The position numbers and the translations under genes are program-made. Below, in pieces: positions 29,548-38,195 of a stretch of 64,000 nt of DNA. Within the stretch, counting starts at the first letter, position 1; each line of letters begins with the position of its first letter. The notes beneath the pieces were generated by a model. It did no database searches. It had not been told where the DNA came from and saw only the letters and a program-made list of their open reading frames with translations. Source of the DNA: Shinella sp. SUS2 (GTDB taxonomy: Bacteria > Pseudomonadota > Alphaproteobacteria > Rhizobiales > Rhizobiaceae); NCBI RefSeq assembly GCF_001262505.1, contig NZ_KQ410729.1, forward strand, positions 124,001 through 188,000, in the 5' to 3' direction.

Positions 29548-30270
29548 TCAGGTTGCCGGCCTTTCCCCACACAGCATTTCACGCTTTCCGGCGAAACCCG
29601 GGCGGCGCTCCACGACGAAGCCGGCGGCGGCAAGGTTGCGCCGTACGAAACCGGCCGCCGCATAGGTGCCGAAGCGTCCGCCCGGAACGGTCAGGCGGAA
29701 AACTGCGGCCATCAGCTCGGCCGACCACATGTCGGGATTGCGTGCAGGCGCGAAGCCGTCGAGAAACCAGGCGTCAAACGGCGTCGTCTCGCTCTCGAGG
29801 CTTTCGATGGCCGCGCCGCAGACTACGGTGAGGCGGACGCCGGGGGCAAGGTCGATCTCGACACGTCCGTCCGGCGCTTCCGGCCATTTCTCGGCAAGGA
29901 TTTTACGTTCGTCTTCGATTTCCGGCCAATGCGCGAGCGCCCGGGCGATGTCCGCGCGCGCCATCGGAAACCGCTCGAAGGAGGTGAAGTGGAGGCTTGC
30001 GCCTTCCGGCGCGGTCCCGCGCCATTGCCGCCAGGTCTCGCAGAGGTTGAGGCCGGTGCCGAAGCCGAGTTCGGCGATGCGGAACGGTTCGGCCCGCTGC
30101 CAGCGGTCCGGCAGGCCATTGCCGGCAAGGAAGACGTGGCCACATTCCAGCCGGCCGTCGCTGCGGCAATAAAAGTGGTCGTCAAAGGCCAGGGAATAGG
30201 GCATATCGCCGTCGTGCCAGTCGAGGGCGGCTTCGGTCTGCGGCGCGTTTTCAGGATTGTGGTCAGCCAT
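29548..30270 (-). CDS. mnmD: MnmD-type tRNA methyltransferase
   Basis: A 240-residue SAM-dependent methyltransferase equal to the N-terminal half of MnmC. Family signatures: WHDGDMPYS near residue 18, HVFLAGNGLPDRW near 45, ELGFGTGLN (the SAM motif) near 66, and DAWFLDGFAPARNP DMW in two adjoining parts near 165. It converts nm5(s2)U to mnm5(s2)U at the wobble base of several tRNAs. It stands alone rather than fused to the FAD domain. The oxidoreductase gene that could supply that activity starts on the other strand at the same spot, the two start codons sharing two bases. Confidence 0.88.
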   Translation of the reverse strand: MADHNPENAPQTEAALDWHDGDMPYSLAFDDHFYCRSDGRLECGHVFLAGNGLPDRWQRAEPFRIAELGFGTGLNLCETWRQWRGTAPEGASLHFTSFERFPMARADIARALAHWPEIEDERKILAEKWPEAPDGRVEIDLAPGVRLTVVCGAAIESLESETTPFDAWFLDGFAPARNPDMWSAELMAAVFRLTVPGGRFGTYAAAGFVRRNLAAAGFVVERRPGFAGKREMLCGERPAT

Positions 30271-31447
30271 GTCGAATGCCGATAATCGCGGGAAGGCCGC
30301 CGGTCAACCGGCCGTGGACCTCATCGTCGTCGGCGGCGGGGTGATGGGCCTGTGGACCGCGCTTTTTGCCGCCCGGCAGGGCCTCTCGGTGCACCTTGCC
30401 GAGCGCCGGACGATCGGGGCCGGTGCGAGCGGCGGCGTGCTCGGCGCGCTGATGCCGCACCTGCCGGATCGCTGGAACGCCAAGAAGGCCTTCCAGTTTG
30501 CCGCTCTGGTCTCGCTCGAAGCGGAGATCGCGGCGCTGGAAGCCGAGACCGGGCTTTCCGCCGGTTACCGCCGCTCGGGCCGCCTCATTCCCCTTCCGAA
30601 GCCGCACAATCGTGCCATTGCAATCGGCCATGCGCAGGACGCATTGTCCGCCTGGGCTATGCCTGATCGAACCTTCGCCTTCGAGGTGCTGGATGCCCCC
30701 CTCGTCGCCGGATGGCCGGCCGAGGTCGCGATGGTCTCGGGGCTCGTTCATGATCATCTTGCTGGTCGCCTGGCGCCGCGTGCACTGCTCGCCGTGTTAC
30801 GGGCTGCTCTTGCGCGCCTGCCGAAGGTGACGATCTGTGAAGGCGCTGGACTTCAGGCACTGGATCCTGCCACCGGCGTCGCCTGTTTCGAGGACGGAAC
30901 CAGCCTTGCCTTCGGCCATTGCGTGCTGGCAGCTGGCGTCGAGACCTTTGCCTTGCTTGCCCCTCTTGCTCTTCTGTTGGCAAGGCCGATGGGGAGCGCT
31001 GTGAAGGGACAGGCGGCGTTGCTTCGGGCTTCTGTCGATCCGGCGCTGCCGGTGATCTTTGCTGACGGGCTCTATATCGTGCCGCATGAAGATGGTCTGG
31101 TTGCGATCGGCAGCACCAGCGAGAACAGCTTCTCCGATCCTTCAGGCACCGACGGCCTTCTGGACGCGCTGATCGCCAAGGCGCGGCAGACGGCTCCGGT
31201 TCTGGCAGAGGCGCCGGTCGTGGAGCGCTGGGCAGGGCTGCGGCCAAAGGCGATCGGCCGGGAGCCGATGGTGGGGCGGCATCCCGATCATCCGAATGTC
31301 AGCCTGATGACCGGGGGCTTCAAGGTGAGCTTCGGCCTGGCGCATGAATTGGCGCGCACTGTGGTGGATGAAATTGAGGGCGGCACGCTTCGCGTACCGC
31401 CCTCCTTCACCGTCGCGGCCCACTTCGAGGAAGCCGGACGGACGTGA
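30269..31447 (+). CDS. FAD-dependent oxidoreductase, possible split MnmC2
   Basis: A 392-residue D-amino-acid-oxidase-fold flavoprotein. The dinucleotide motif VVGGGVMG is near residue 21. GASGGVLGALMPHL near residue 50 resembles the GASGxxQGALYPLL segment of MnmC, and LRPKAIGREPMVG near residue 330 its second signature. Placed back to back with mnmD, it may be the cmnm5U-processing half of MnmC encoded separately; a generic glycine or D-amino acid oxidase is the alternative. The ATG at 30269 overlaps the mnmD start. An AGGA 12 bases upstream is the only ribosome site. An upstream TTG at 30257 would add four residues. Confidence 0.72.
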   Translation: MSNADNRGKAAGQPAVDLIVVGGGVMGLWTALFAARQGLSVHLAERRTIGAGASGGVLGALMPHLPDRWNAKKAFQFAALVSLEAEIAALEAETGLSAGYRRSGRLIPLPKPHNRAIAIGHAQDALSAWAMPDRTFAFEVLDAPLVAGWPAEVAMVSGLVHDHLAGRLAPRALLAVLRAALARLPKVTICEGAGLQALDPATGVACFEDGTSLAFGHCVLAAGVETFALLAPLALLLARPMGSAVKGQAALLRASVDPALPVIFADGLYIVPHEDGLVAIGSTSENSFSDPSGTDGLLDALIAKARQTAPVLAEAPVVERWAGLRPKAIGREPMVGRHPDHPNVSLMTGGFKVSFGLAHELARTVVDEIEGGTLRVPPSFTVAAHFEEAGRT

Positions 31448-31454
31448 ACGCACC

Positions 31455-31829
31455 TTACATCCAGTAAGGCGGCACGCCGTAGTAGTCGTGGATTACCTTG
31501 CCGTTGCGGCGGTTCCAGTCGTATTCAGCATCGCTTTCATAATGCGGCGCGCGCTCGACCTGGTCCTTCGTCACATCGACGCGGTAGCCGCCGAGGCCTT
31601 CGTCATAGTTCAGCTTCGCCCAGGGCAAGGGATAGTGGTCCTGGCCGAGGCCGAGGAAACCGCCGAAGCTGAGTACCGCGTAGGAGACGTGACCGCTGCG
31701 CTTGTCGAGAATCAGGCGCTCTACCGAGCCGATATGCTTGCCGTCGGCCCCGTAGACACTCGTTCCCTCCACCTTGTCGCTGGCGATCAGATTCTGGGTT
31801 TCGCGAATGTTTGCATCCTGCATGGCCAT
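31455..31829 (-). CDS. PRC-barrel domain stress protein
   Basis: A 124-residue soluble protein with one PRC-barrel domain (residues 10-90: SDKVEGTSVYGADGKHIG, then ILDKRSGHVSYAVLSFGG) and a short Tyr/Trp-rich tail ending PPYWM. PRC-barrel proteins of this size are typical general-stress genes in rhizobia; the function is unknown. The start at 31829 follows a GGAGAAA site; upstream in-frame codons lack family character. A near-perfect EcfG-type promoter lies upstream. It converges with the oxidoreductase gene, seven bases apart. Confidence 0.88.
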   Translation of the reverse strand: MAMQDANIRETQNLIASDKVEGTSVYGADGKHIGSVERLILDKRSGHVSYAVLSFGGFLGLGQDHYPLPWAKLNYDEGLGGYRVDVTKDQVERAPHYESDAEYDWNRRNGKVIHDYYGVPPYWM

Positions 31830-31860
31830 AGGTGTTTCTCCTTGCTTGTGATGGACAGGA

Positions 31861-31885
31861 AACGGGCCAAGGCGGTAATGGTTCC
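31861..31885 (-). promoter_or_regulatory. EcfG/RpoE2-type promoter for the PRC-barrel gene
   Basis: On the minus strand GGAAC (31885-31881), 16 bases, CGTT (31864-31861). This is the same form and spacing as at 23455-23479, 32 bases upstream of the PRC-barrel start codon. Confidence 0.75.
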
Positions 31886-31963
31886 TTATGAGGGTATGCA
31901 TCGGATTCAATTCGGCTTCGGGCCGGCCGCTGCACCGGTGCCGTCCATTGTCGAGGTGATCGA

Positions 31964-32896
31964 ATGACTGAGAAGACCTATCCGCGCGACCTGATCGGCT
32001 ACGGCCGCACGCCTCCCAAGGTTCGCTGGCCGGGTGATGCCAACATCGCCGTGCAATTCGTCATCAATTACGAGGAGGGTGGCGAAAGCTGCCTGCTGGA
32101 CGGCGACCCGGCATCGGAGAACCTGCTCTCGGAAATCGTCGGCGCGCAGCCCTGGCCGGGGCAGCGTAACCTCAACATGGAATCGATCTACGAATATGGC
32201 TCGCGCGCCGGCTTCTGGCGCCTGCATCGCCTGTTCACCAGCCGCAACGTCACGACCACCGTCTATGGGGTGACGCTTGCCATGGCACGCAATCCGGAAG
32301 CCGTCGCCGCCATGAAGGAAGCCGGCTGGGAAATCGCCAGCCACGGCTATCGCTGGCTGGAATACAAGGACTTTTCCGAAGAGAAGGAACGCGAGCACAT
32401 TCGCGAGGCCGTGCGCCTGCACAAGGAGCTGACCGGCTCCCACCCGCTCGGCATGTACCAGGGCAAGCCCTCCGACAACACGCTGCGTCTCGTCATGGAG
32501 GAGGGCGGTTTCGTCTATTCCTCCGATTCCTACGCCGACGACCTGCCGTATTTCGTGCCGGGTCTCGATGGCGAACCCTTCCTGATCATCCCCTATACGC
32601 TCGAAACCAATGACATGCGCTTTGCGACGCCGCAGGGCTTCAATGCCGGCGACCAGTTCTTCAACTACCTGAAGGACGCCTTTGACGTGCTCTACCAGGA
32701 AGGTGCGGAAGGCAGCCCGAAGATGCTGAACATCGGCCTTCATTGCCGGCTGGTCGGCCGTCCGGGCCGTGCCGCGGCGCTTGCCCGCTTCGTCGACTAC
32801 GTGCTCGGCCACGAGAAGGTCTGGATCCCGCGCCGCATCGACATTGCGCGCCACTGGATCGAGAATCACCACCCGTCGAAGGCGAAGGGCGCATGA
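31964..32896 (+). CDS. puuE: Allantoinase PuuE (polysaccharide-deacetylase fold)
   Basis: A 310-residue NodB-homology protein of the PuuE allantoinase group. It starts YPRDLIGYGRTPPKVRWP and contains VQFVINYEEGGE, the HGYRWLEY motif near residue 127 and the PYTLETNDMRF stretch near residue 210, all family hallmarks. It hydrolyses allantoin to allantoate in the cytoplasm. Its stop overlaps the uraD start (ATGA), so the two are translationally coupled. It heads a plus-strand operon of four ureide genes. It should not be read as a chitooligosaccharide deacetylase despite the fold. Confidence 0.92.
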   Translation: MTEKTYPRDLIGYGRTPPKVRWPGDANIAVQFVINYEEGGESCLLDGDPASENLLSEIVGAQPWPGQRNLNMESIYEYGSRAGFWRLHRLFTSRNVTTTVYGVTLAMARNPEAVAAMKEAGWEIASHGYRWLEYKDFSEEKEREHIREAVRLHKELTGSHPLGMYQGKPSDNTLRLVMEEGGFVYSSDSYADDLPYFVPGLDGEPFLIIPYTLETNDMRFATPQGFNAGDQFFNYLKDAFDVLYQEGAEGSPKMLNIGLHCRLVGRPGRAAALARFVDYVLGHEKVWIPRRIDIARHWIENHHPSKAKGA

Positions 32897-33390
32897 TCGA
32901 CCGCGCAGATTTCCTCGCCCGCTTCGGTGGGATCTTCGAGCACTCGCCTTTCATCGCCGAGCGTGCGCTGGATGTCGGCACCGTTGCCCTGCCGCTGACG
33001 GCAGAGGGCGTGCATGCCGCGCTGGCGGCGGCATTCCGCAGGGCGAGCGAGGCCGAGCAGCTCGGCGTGCTGCGCGCCCATCCGGATCTTGCGGGCAAGC
33101 TGGCGATTGCGGGCGAGTTGACGGAGGACAGCCGCAACGAGCAGGCCGGTGCCGGCCTCGACCGGCTTTCCCCGGCCGAACACGCCCGCTTCACCGAACT
33201 TAACACCGCCTATATGGAAAAGTTCGGCTTCCCCTTCATCATCGCGGTGAAAGGGCTTACCAAGGACGACATCCTTGCCGCCTTCGAAGCCCGTATCGGC
33301 AATGCGACGGCGGTGGAATTCGAAACCGCGAAGAAACAGGTGGAGCGCATCGCGCTTCTCAGACTGACCGCTGCCCTCCCTGGAGAATGA
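32893..33390 (+). CDS. uraD: OHCU decarboxylase UraD
   Basis: A 165-residue helical protein of the 2-oxo-4-hydroxy-4-carboxy-5-ureidoimidazoline decarboxylase family. The signature LRAHPDLAGK (near residue 58) contains the catalytic His, and FGFPFIIAVKG near residue 112 is the second conserved block. It turns OHCU, made by UraH, stereospecifically into S-allantoin. It overlaps puuE by four bases and precedes allA by 51 bases. The length is usual for bacterial UraD. Confidence 0.93.
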   Translation: MIDRADFLARFGGIFEHSPFIAERALDVGTVALPLTAEGVHAALAAAFRRASEAEQLGVLRAHPDLAGKLAIAGELTEDSRNEQAGAGLDRLSPAEHARFTELNTAYMEKFGFPFIIAVKGLTKDDILAAFEARIGNATAVEFETAKKQVERIALLRLTAALPGE

Positions 33391-33441
33391 ACATGCCCGA
33401 CCACCAAAGACCGCCCTTCCTCTCTCCGGGAGGGCTGTCTC

Positions 33442-33936
33442 ATGGCTGAGAAACTGACGATCCGGCCGTTGACCCAGGAAGCCTTCGCCCCCTTCGGCAC
33501 GGTGATCGAGGCTGATCCCGCCACGATGCGCCATATCAACGGCGGCAACACGGAGCGCTACCATGCGCTTGCCGAGGCCGAGGTCGTCGGCGAAGATGCG
33601 AAGGTCATCATCAACCTTTTCCGCGGCAGCCCGCGGAGCTTCCCCTACGCCGTCGACATGATGGAGCGCCACCCTTTCGGCAGCCAGAGCTTCTCGCCGA
33701 TCGACAACCGGCCCTGGCTGGTGGTGGTGGCGGAGGACGAGGGTGGCAAGCCGGGCCGGCCGCAGGTCTTCCGCGCCGGCGGGCGGCAGGGCATCAACTA
33801 TCGCCGCAACGTCTGGCATCACCCGCTGATGACCCTGGATGCGGTGAGCGATTTCCTCGTCGTCGATCGCCTCGGCGGCGGCGTCAATCTGGAAGAGTTC
33901 TTCTTCGACGAGCCCTTCATCATCGAGCACCCTTGA
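33442..33936 (+). CDS. allA: Ureidoglycolate lyase AllA
   Basis: A 164-residue cupin-type protein of the ureidoglycolate lyase family. It opens with [17 protein letters not shown], has the [14 protein letters not shown] motif near residue 73, and [14 protein letters not shown] near residue 113, whose His residues belong to the active site. It splits ureidoglycolate into glyoxylate and urea, the end of ureide breakdown. An SD-like GGGAGGG lies just before the ATG region. The urease that would use the urea is outside the window. Confidence 0.93.
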   Translation: MAEKLTIRPLTQEAFAPFGTVIEADPATMRHINGGNTERYHALAEAEVVGEDAKVIINLFRGSPRSFPYAVDMMERHPFGSQSFSPIDNRPWLVVVAEDEGGKPGRPQVFRAGGRQGINYRRNVWHHPLMTLDAVSDFLVVDRLGGGVNLEEFFFDEPFIIEHP

Positions 33937-33943
33937 GGGAACC

Positions 33944-34306
33944 ATGAGCAAGCCCGGCCGCCTCACGACCCATGTCCTCGACACCGCACTCGGCAGGCCC
34001 GCCGCGGGTCTCGCGATCGATCTGTTCTGGATAGAGAACGGCGAGCACCAGCACATCGTGCGTGCGGTGACGAACGGCGACGGCCGCGTCGATGCCCCGC
34101 TGGTCGAGGGCGTCGGCTTCATGGCTGGCACCTACGAGCTGGTGTTCCACGCCGGTGACTATCTGCGCGCGACGGGGGCGGATGTCAGCGAACCCGCCTT
34201 CCTTGACCGCATCCCGCTCCGCTTCGGCGTCGCCGATCCGTCGAGCCACTACCACGTCCCGCTGCTGCTCTCGGCCTACAGCTACTCGACCTATCGCGGC
34301 AGCTAG
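33944..34306 (+). CDS. uraH: 5-hydroxyisourate hydrolase UraH
   Basis: A 120-residue transthyretin-like enzyme. The N-terminal [14 protein letters not shown] motif with its catalytic His, an Arg-bearing RIPLRFG in the middle, the HYHVPLLLS strand and the C-terminal YRGS tetrapeptide are diagnostic. It opens the ring of 5-hydroxyisourate, produced by PuuD, to give OHCU. It lies seven bases after allA with a GAGG site, and is the last gene of the operon, followed by a palindrome shared with the convergent guanine deaminase gene. Confidence 0.95.
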   Translation: MSKPGRLTTHVLDTALGRPAAGLAIDLFWIENGEHQHIVRAVTNGDGRVDAPLVEGVGFMAGTYELVFHAGDYLRATGADVSEPAFLDRIPLRFGVADPSSHYHVPLLLSAYSYSTYRGS

Positions 34307-34307
34307 A

Positions 34308-34352
34308 GCAATTTTCGGCCGAAGCGGGATCGCTTCGGCGTCGGACAATGCG
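34308..34352. repeat. Rhizobial intergenic palindrome, copy 3, acting as terminator
   Basis: The entire gap between convergent uraH and guaD. A perfect 9-bp stem GCCGAAGCG/CGCTTCGGC (34318-34339) has a GGAT loop. It is flanked by AGCAATT and ACAATGC, which echo the ends of the other two copies. A stable hairpin between convergent genes is a natural bidirectional terminator. Confidence 0.65.
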
Positions 34353-35660
34353 TTAGAGCGTTGCCTTCATGGGTTTGCCGGCCACGTAGGTCTCGCGCAC
34401 TGCCCGGTCGTCGCCGAGCGTCTGGAGCAGGAAGAGTTCGTCCGTCAGCGAGCGCACCACTTCCATCTTCAGTGCCATGGCGGGCGTCGCGGCGGCGTCC
34501 AGCACCACGAAGTCGGCATCCGTGCCGGCGTCCAGCGTGCCGATGCGGTCTTGCAGCGACAGCGCCTCGGCATTGCCGAGCGTCATATGGTAGAAGCTCT
34601 CGAACGGGTTCAGCCGCTCGCCGAGCAATTGCTGGATCTTGTAGGCTTCGTCCATCGTCTTCAGCATGGAATAGCTCGTGCCGCCGCCGACATCCGTCGC
34701 GACGCCGATGCGTACCGGCTTTTCCCGGCGCGACAGCGCCTTGAGGGGAAAGAGGCCGGAGCCGAGGAAGAGGTTGGAGGTGGGGCAGTGCACCGCGACG
34801 GCGCCCGCCTCGCTCATCGCGTCCGCCTCGCGTTCGGAGAGATGGATGCAGTGGCCGAACAGGCTTTTCGGGCCGAGCAGACCGTATTTCGCATAGACAT
34901 CCGTATAGTCGATCGCGTCCGGATAGAGTTCGCTGGTGAAGCGGATCTCGTCGTGGTTTTCGGAAAGGTGCGTCTGGATATGGAGGTCCGGGAACTCGCC
35001 GGCCAGAGCCGCCGCCATCTCCATCTGTGCCGGCGTCGAGGTGATCGCGAAGCGCGGGGTGATGGCGACATGGTTGCGGCCCTTGCCGTGCCATTCGGCG
35101 ATCATGGCGCGCGTCTCGTCATAGCCCATTTCGGGTGTGTCGAGCAGGCCCTGCGGCGCGTTGCGGTCCATCATCACCTTGCCGCCCACCATGCGCATGC
35201 CGCGCTTCAGTGCCTCGGCGAAATAGGCGTCGGCCGAGGTCTTGTGCACGGAGCAGTAGGCGACCGCGGTCGTCGTGCCGTGGCGGATCATCTCGTCGTA
35301 GAAGTGGCGGGCGATGCGGGCGGCGTGCGTGCTTTCGACAAAACGGCACTCTTCCGGGAAGGTATAGGTGTTCAGCCATTCCAGCAGGTTCGCGGCATAG
35401 GAGCCGATCACCTGCATCTGCGGGAAATGCAGGTGCGTGTCGATGAGGCCCGGCAGGATGAGGTGCGGGCGATGATCGATCTCCTCCACGTCGGCGGGCG
35501 TGCTGGCGCGCAGGTCCGCGTAGGGGCCGACGGCGGTGATCTTCCCGTCCTCCACCAGCAGGCCGCCGTCTTCCTCGTAACGATAGCTTGCGGCATCGTC
35601 GATCGCGACCGGGCGGCGGTGGAAGGAGAGCAGGCGCCCGCGGATGAGGGTTTTCGTCAT
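34353..35660 (-). CDS. guaD: Guanine deaminase GuaD
   Basis: A 435-residue amidohydrolase. The metal-binding DTHLHFPQ is near residue 75, THLSENHDEI near 230, GHCIHLSE near 270 and the TDVGGGTSYSM motif near 325, as in bacterial guanine deaminases. It converts guanine to xanthine in the cytoplasm. The ATG at 35660 lies five bases after the puuD stop and uses the GGAAGC end of puuD as ribosome site, so the pair is co-transcribed. A longer open frame exists upstream inside puuD but is not used. Confidence 0.93.
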   Translation of the reverse strand: MTKTLIRGRLLSFHRRPVAIDDAASYRYEEDGGLLVEDGKITAVGPYADLRASTPADVEEIDHRPHLILPGLIDTHLHFPQMQVIGSYAANLLEWLNTYTFPEECRFVESTHAARIARHFYDEMIRHGTTTAVAYCSVHKTSADAYFAEALKRGMRMVGGKVMMDRNAPQGLLDTPEMGYDETRAMIAEWHGKGRNHVAITPRFAITSTPAQMEMAAALAGEFPDLHIQTHLSENHDEIRFTSELYPDAIDYTDVYAKYGLLGPKSLFGHCIHLSEREADAMSEAGAVAVHCPTSNLFLGSGLFPLKALSRREKPVRIGVATDVGGGTSYSMLKTMDEAYKIQQLLGERLNPFESFYHMTLGNAEALSLQDRIGTLDAGTDADFVVLDAAATPAMALKMEVVRSLTDELFLLQTLGDDRAVRETYVAGKPMKATL

Positions 35661-35665
35661 GGCGG

Positions 35666-36898
35666 TCAGCTTCCTTCTGCTGCGGTTTCGAACCAGGCGG
35701 CGATGAGGGCCCGCTCTTCCGCCGTCATGCCGGTGACGTTGCCCGGCGGCATGGCATGGCTGCGCCCCGCCTGCAGATAGATCTCGCGGGCGTGGAGGGC
35801 AATCGCCGTTTCGCTTTCGAGCACGACATCTTTCGGCGCCGCGCGCAGACCTTCCCAGACGGGTTCGGCGGCATGGCACATCGAACAGCGGGTGGAGACG
35901 AGATCGCGCACTGCCGGGAAATGCCCGTTCGATGCGAAACGCTCTACGGAGGAGGGCAGGCCGGCCTCGGCGCTTTCGCCGGTAAGCACCTTCGGCACGG
36001 TGGAAAGCCACATGATGAGGAGGAACAGGAGCGCGGTGACGAGCCAGGTCCAGGTGGGTTTGCCCTTGCGGGCATGGGTCGTGTTGAACCAATGCCGGAT
36101 CGTCACACCCATCAGGAAGACCAGCGCGGCGATGATCCAGTTGAAGGCCGTCGCGAAGGCGAGGGGATAGTGGTTCGGCAGCATGAAGAAGATGACGGGC
36201 AGCGTCAGGTAGTTGTTGTGCGTGGAGCGCTGCTTGGCGATGACGCCGTATTTCGGATCAGGCGTGCGTCCGGCGATGAGGTCGGCGACGACGACGCGCT
36301 GGTTCGGCATGATGATGAAGAACACGTTGGCCGACATGATCGTCGCCGTGAAGGCACCGAGATGGAGGAAGGCGGCTCGGCCGGTGAAGACCTGCGTGTA
36401 ACCCCAGGCCATGGCGACGAGGATGCCGTAGAGAACGAGCATCAGACCCCAGGTGTTCCTGCCGAGCGGGGACTTGCAGAGAAGGTCGTAGAGGATCCAG
36501 CCGAGCGCCAGCGAGGCGAGCGAGATGAGGATGGCGACCGGCGTCGAGACGTCGAGCACCGAGCGATCGATGAGGAAGAGGTCGGCGCCGCCGTAGTAGA
36601 CCAGACAGAGCAACGCGAAACCGGAAAGCCAGGTCGCGTAGCTTTCCCATTTGAACCAGGTGAGGTGCTCGGGCATCTGGGCCGGTGCGACCAGATATTT
36701 CTGGATGTGATAGAAGCCGCCGCCGTGCACCTGCCATTCCTCGCCATAGGCGCCGGCCGGCAGATGCGGCCGCTTCACGAGGCCGAGATCGAGCGCGATG
36801 AAGTAGAAGGACGAACCGATCCAGGCGATGGCGGTGATGACATGCAGCCAGCGGACCGCGAAGGTCAGCCATTCCCAGGCGATGGCGTATTCATACAT
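35666..36898 (-). CDS. puuD: Membrane urate hydroxylase PuuD with cytochrome c domain
   Basis: A 410-residue protein. Eight or nine membrane segments form the N-terminal DUF989 part (residues 10-310), followed by a C-terminal cytochrome c domain with haem motif CSMCH near residue 338 and an axial Met in HAMPPGN near 388. PuuD oxidises urate to 5-hydroxyisourate and passes electrons to the respiratory chain, in place of soluble urate oxidase. It lies upstream of guaD and downstream of a LysR gene on the same strand. Confidence 0.94.
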   Translation of the reverse strand: MYEYAIAWEWLTFAVRWLHVITAIAWIGSSFYFIALDLGLVKRPHLPAGAYGEEWQVHGGGFYHIQKYLVAPAQMPEHLTWFKWESYATWLSGFALLCLVYYGGADLFLIDRSVLDVSTPVAILISLASLALGWILYDLLCKSPLGRNTWGLMLVLYGILVAMAWGYTQVFTGRAAFLHLGAFTATIMSANVFFIIMPNQRVVVADLIAGRTPDPKYGVIAKQRSTHNNYLTLPVIFFMLPNHYPLAFATAFNWIIAALVFLMGVTIRHWFNTTHARKGKPTWTWLVTALLFLLIMWLSTVPKVLTGESAEAGLPSSVERFASNGHFPAVRDLVSTRCSMCHAAEPVWEGLRAAPKDVVLESETAIALHAREIYLQAGRSHAMPPGNVTGMTAEERALIAAWFETAAEGS

Positions 36899-37020
36899 CG
36901 GTGCGCTCCCTCATCGTCGTTTTGCAAGGTGCACATTGCGCAAGAATCGCGGGCGAGGAAAGGGGGCGGCCTACCGGCGGTTTCCATGCCCGTCCCGAGC
37001 CGGGTTCCAGGGGGTAGTGC

Positions 37021-37908
37021 TCACACCGCCGCCGGCATCGTCGCCAGGATCCAGTCGCGGAAGGCGCGAATCTTCAGGATGTTGCGGCGGTTTTCCGGAT
37101 AGGCGAGCCAATAGTCGCGGCCGTCGTTGCAGGTCAGCGTGAAGGGTTGATAGAGCTGGCCGGCGGCGACCTCCGCCCGGAAGTGGCCGGGATTGAGGAT
37201 TGCGACGCCCTGGCCGGCCATCGCCACCTGCGCGTCGATCGTCTGCACGCCGAGCTCGTTCGGGGGGAACCGTTCGAGGCCCGGGTTGTCGATGCCAGCC
37301 GCGGAAAACCAGGTGCGCCACCAGATGTCCAGCGGGCTGATGATCGGTAGCTTCAGAAGGTCGGCCGGCTCATTTACGCCGCCGATCGTTTCGGCCAGTG
37401 CCGGGCTCAGCATGGGGGCGAAGTCCATGCGCATGACGCGGTGGCAGGTGAGGCCCGGCCAGTCGCCCTTGCCCCAGCGGATCGAGACATCCGCCTCTTC
37501 CCGGGCAAAGTCGATCAGGTCCTGTGACGTGGAAAGCCGGACGGCGATGGTCGGATGCTTGAGCTGGAAGTCGCCGAGCGTGCGGCTCAGCCATTGCGTG
37601 GCGAAGGTGGGCGTCGAGTGGATGTGCAGCTTCTGCTCGGCCGCGCCGCGCAGGTCCGCCACCGCTTCGGCGAGTTTCGTCAGCCCCTCGGCTACCTTCG
37701 GCGCCAGTCGCTCGCCGGCCTCGCTCAGGATGACCTGCCTTGGCTGGCGCAGGAACAGCGTCTCGCCGAGCGTCTCCTCCAGGAGCTTGATCTGGTAGCT
37801 GACCGCGGTCTGCGTCATGCCCAGTTCGTCGCCGGCGCGGGTGAAGCTGGCATGCCGGGCGGCCGCCTCGAAGACGCGGAGCGCATTGAGCGGGAAGTTG
37901 CGCGACAT
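37021..37908 (-). CDS. LysR-family regulator, GcvA type
   Basis: A 295-residue LysR regulator with the GcvA-like start FPLNALRVFEAAARHASFTRAGDELGMTQ (given here only as the N-terminal helix-turn-helix region, residues 4-60) and a standard inducer-binding domain. The ATG at 37908 is preferred to a TTG two codons upstream. It reads toward puuD-guaD, 122 bases away, and diverges from a DUF1127 gene, so it may control purine breakdown; this is inferred from position only. Confidence 0.87.
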   Translation of the reverse strand: MSRNFPLNALRVFEAAARHASFTRAGDELGMTQTAVSYQIKLLEETLGETLFLRQPRQVILSEAGERLAPKVAEGLTKLAEAVADLRGAAEQKLHIHSTPTFATQWLSRTLGDFQLKHPTIAVRLSTSQDLIDFAREEADVSIRWGKGDWPGLTCHRVMRMDFAPMLSPALAETIGGVNEPADLLKLPIISPLDIWWRTWFSAAGIDNPGLERFPPNELGVQTIDAQVAMAGQGVAILNPGHFRAEVAAGQLYQPFTLTCNDGRDYWLAYPENRRNILKIRAFRDWILATMPAAV

Positions 37909-38015
37909 CTTCAAGGCTGAGTTCTCTTTATGGGTGCAGACGAAGCTTCGATTGGAATTCCATCATTTTTGCGCGCATCCTGCAAGCAATGGATTGGAAT
38001 TTACGAGGTTTTACC

Positions 38016-38195
38016 ATGGCATGCATCGTCAACGAGGCCCCGGTGGCACATCTGCCGTTTCGCAAGGAAGGCCTTTGGCATAAGCTCTCCCGTGTCTTTC
38101 ATTGGCGGCAGCGCAGACGCCGCCCCCGCCTCGATCCGTGCGAGCTTTCCGACTACATGAAGCGCGATCTCGGTTTTCTCGACGGTCGTGGCTAG
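38016..38195 (+). CDS. DUF1127-like small protein
   Basis: A 59-residue basic protein. Residues 30-38 are WRQRRRRPR. The C-terminus has the DUF1127-like pattern of LSDYMKRDLGFLDGR, where an Asp-Leu/Ile-Gly follows a basic residue. Proteins of this class in rhizobia and agrobacteria bind RNA and affect phosphate and carbon metabolism. The ATG at 38016 has an ACGAGG site. Its stop overlaps the end of the convergent xdhC gene by four bases. It diverges from the LysR gene, which may control it. Confidence 0.75.
   Translation: MACIVNEAPVAHLPFRKEGLWHKLSRVFHWRQRRRRPRLDPCELSDYMKRDLGFLDGRG

Noticed and set aside
31964..32896. Chitooligosaccharide deacetylase (NodB-like)
   Set aside because: The fold matches, but the motifs and the ureide neighbours identify PuuE allantoinase.
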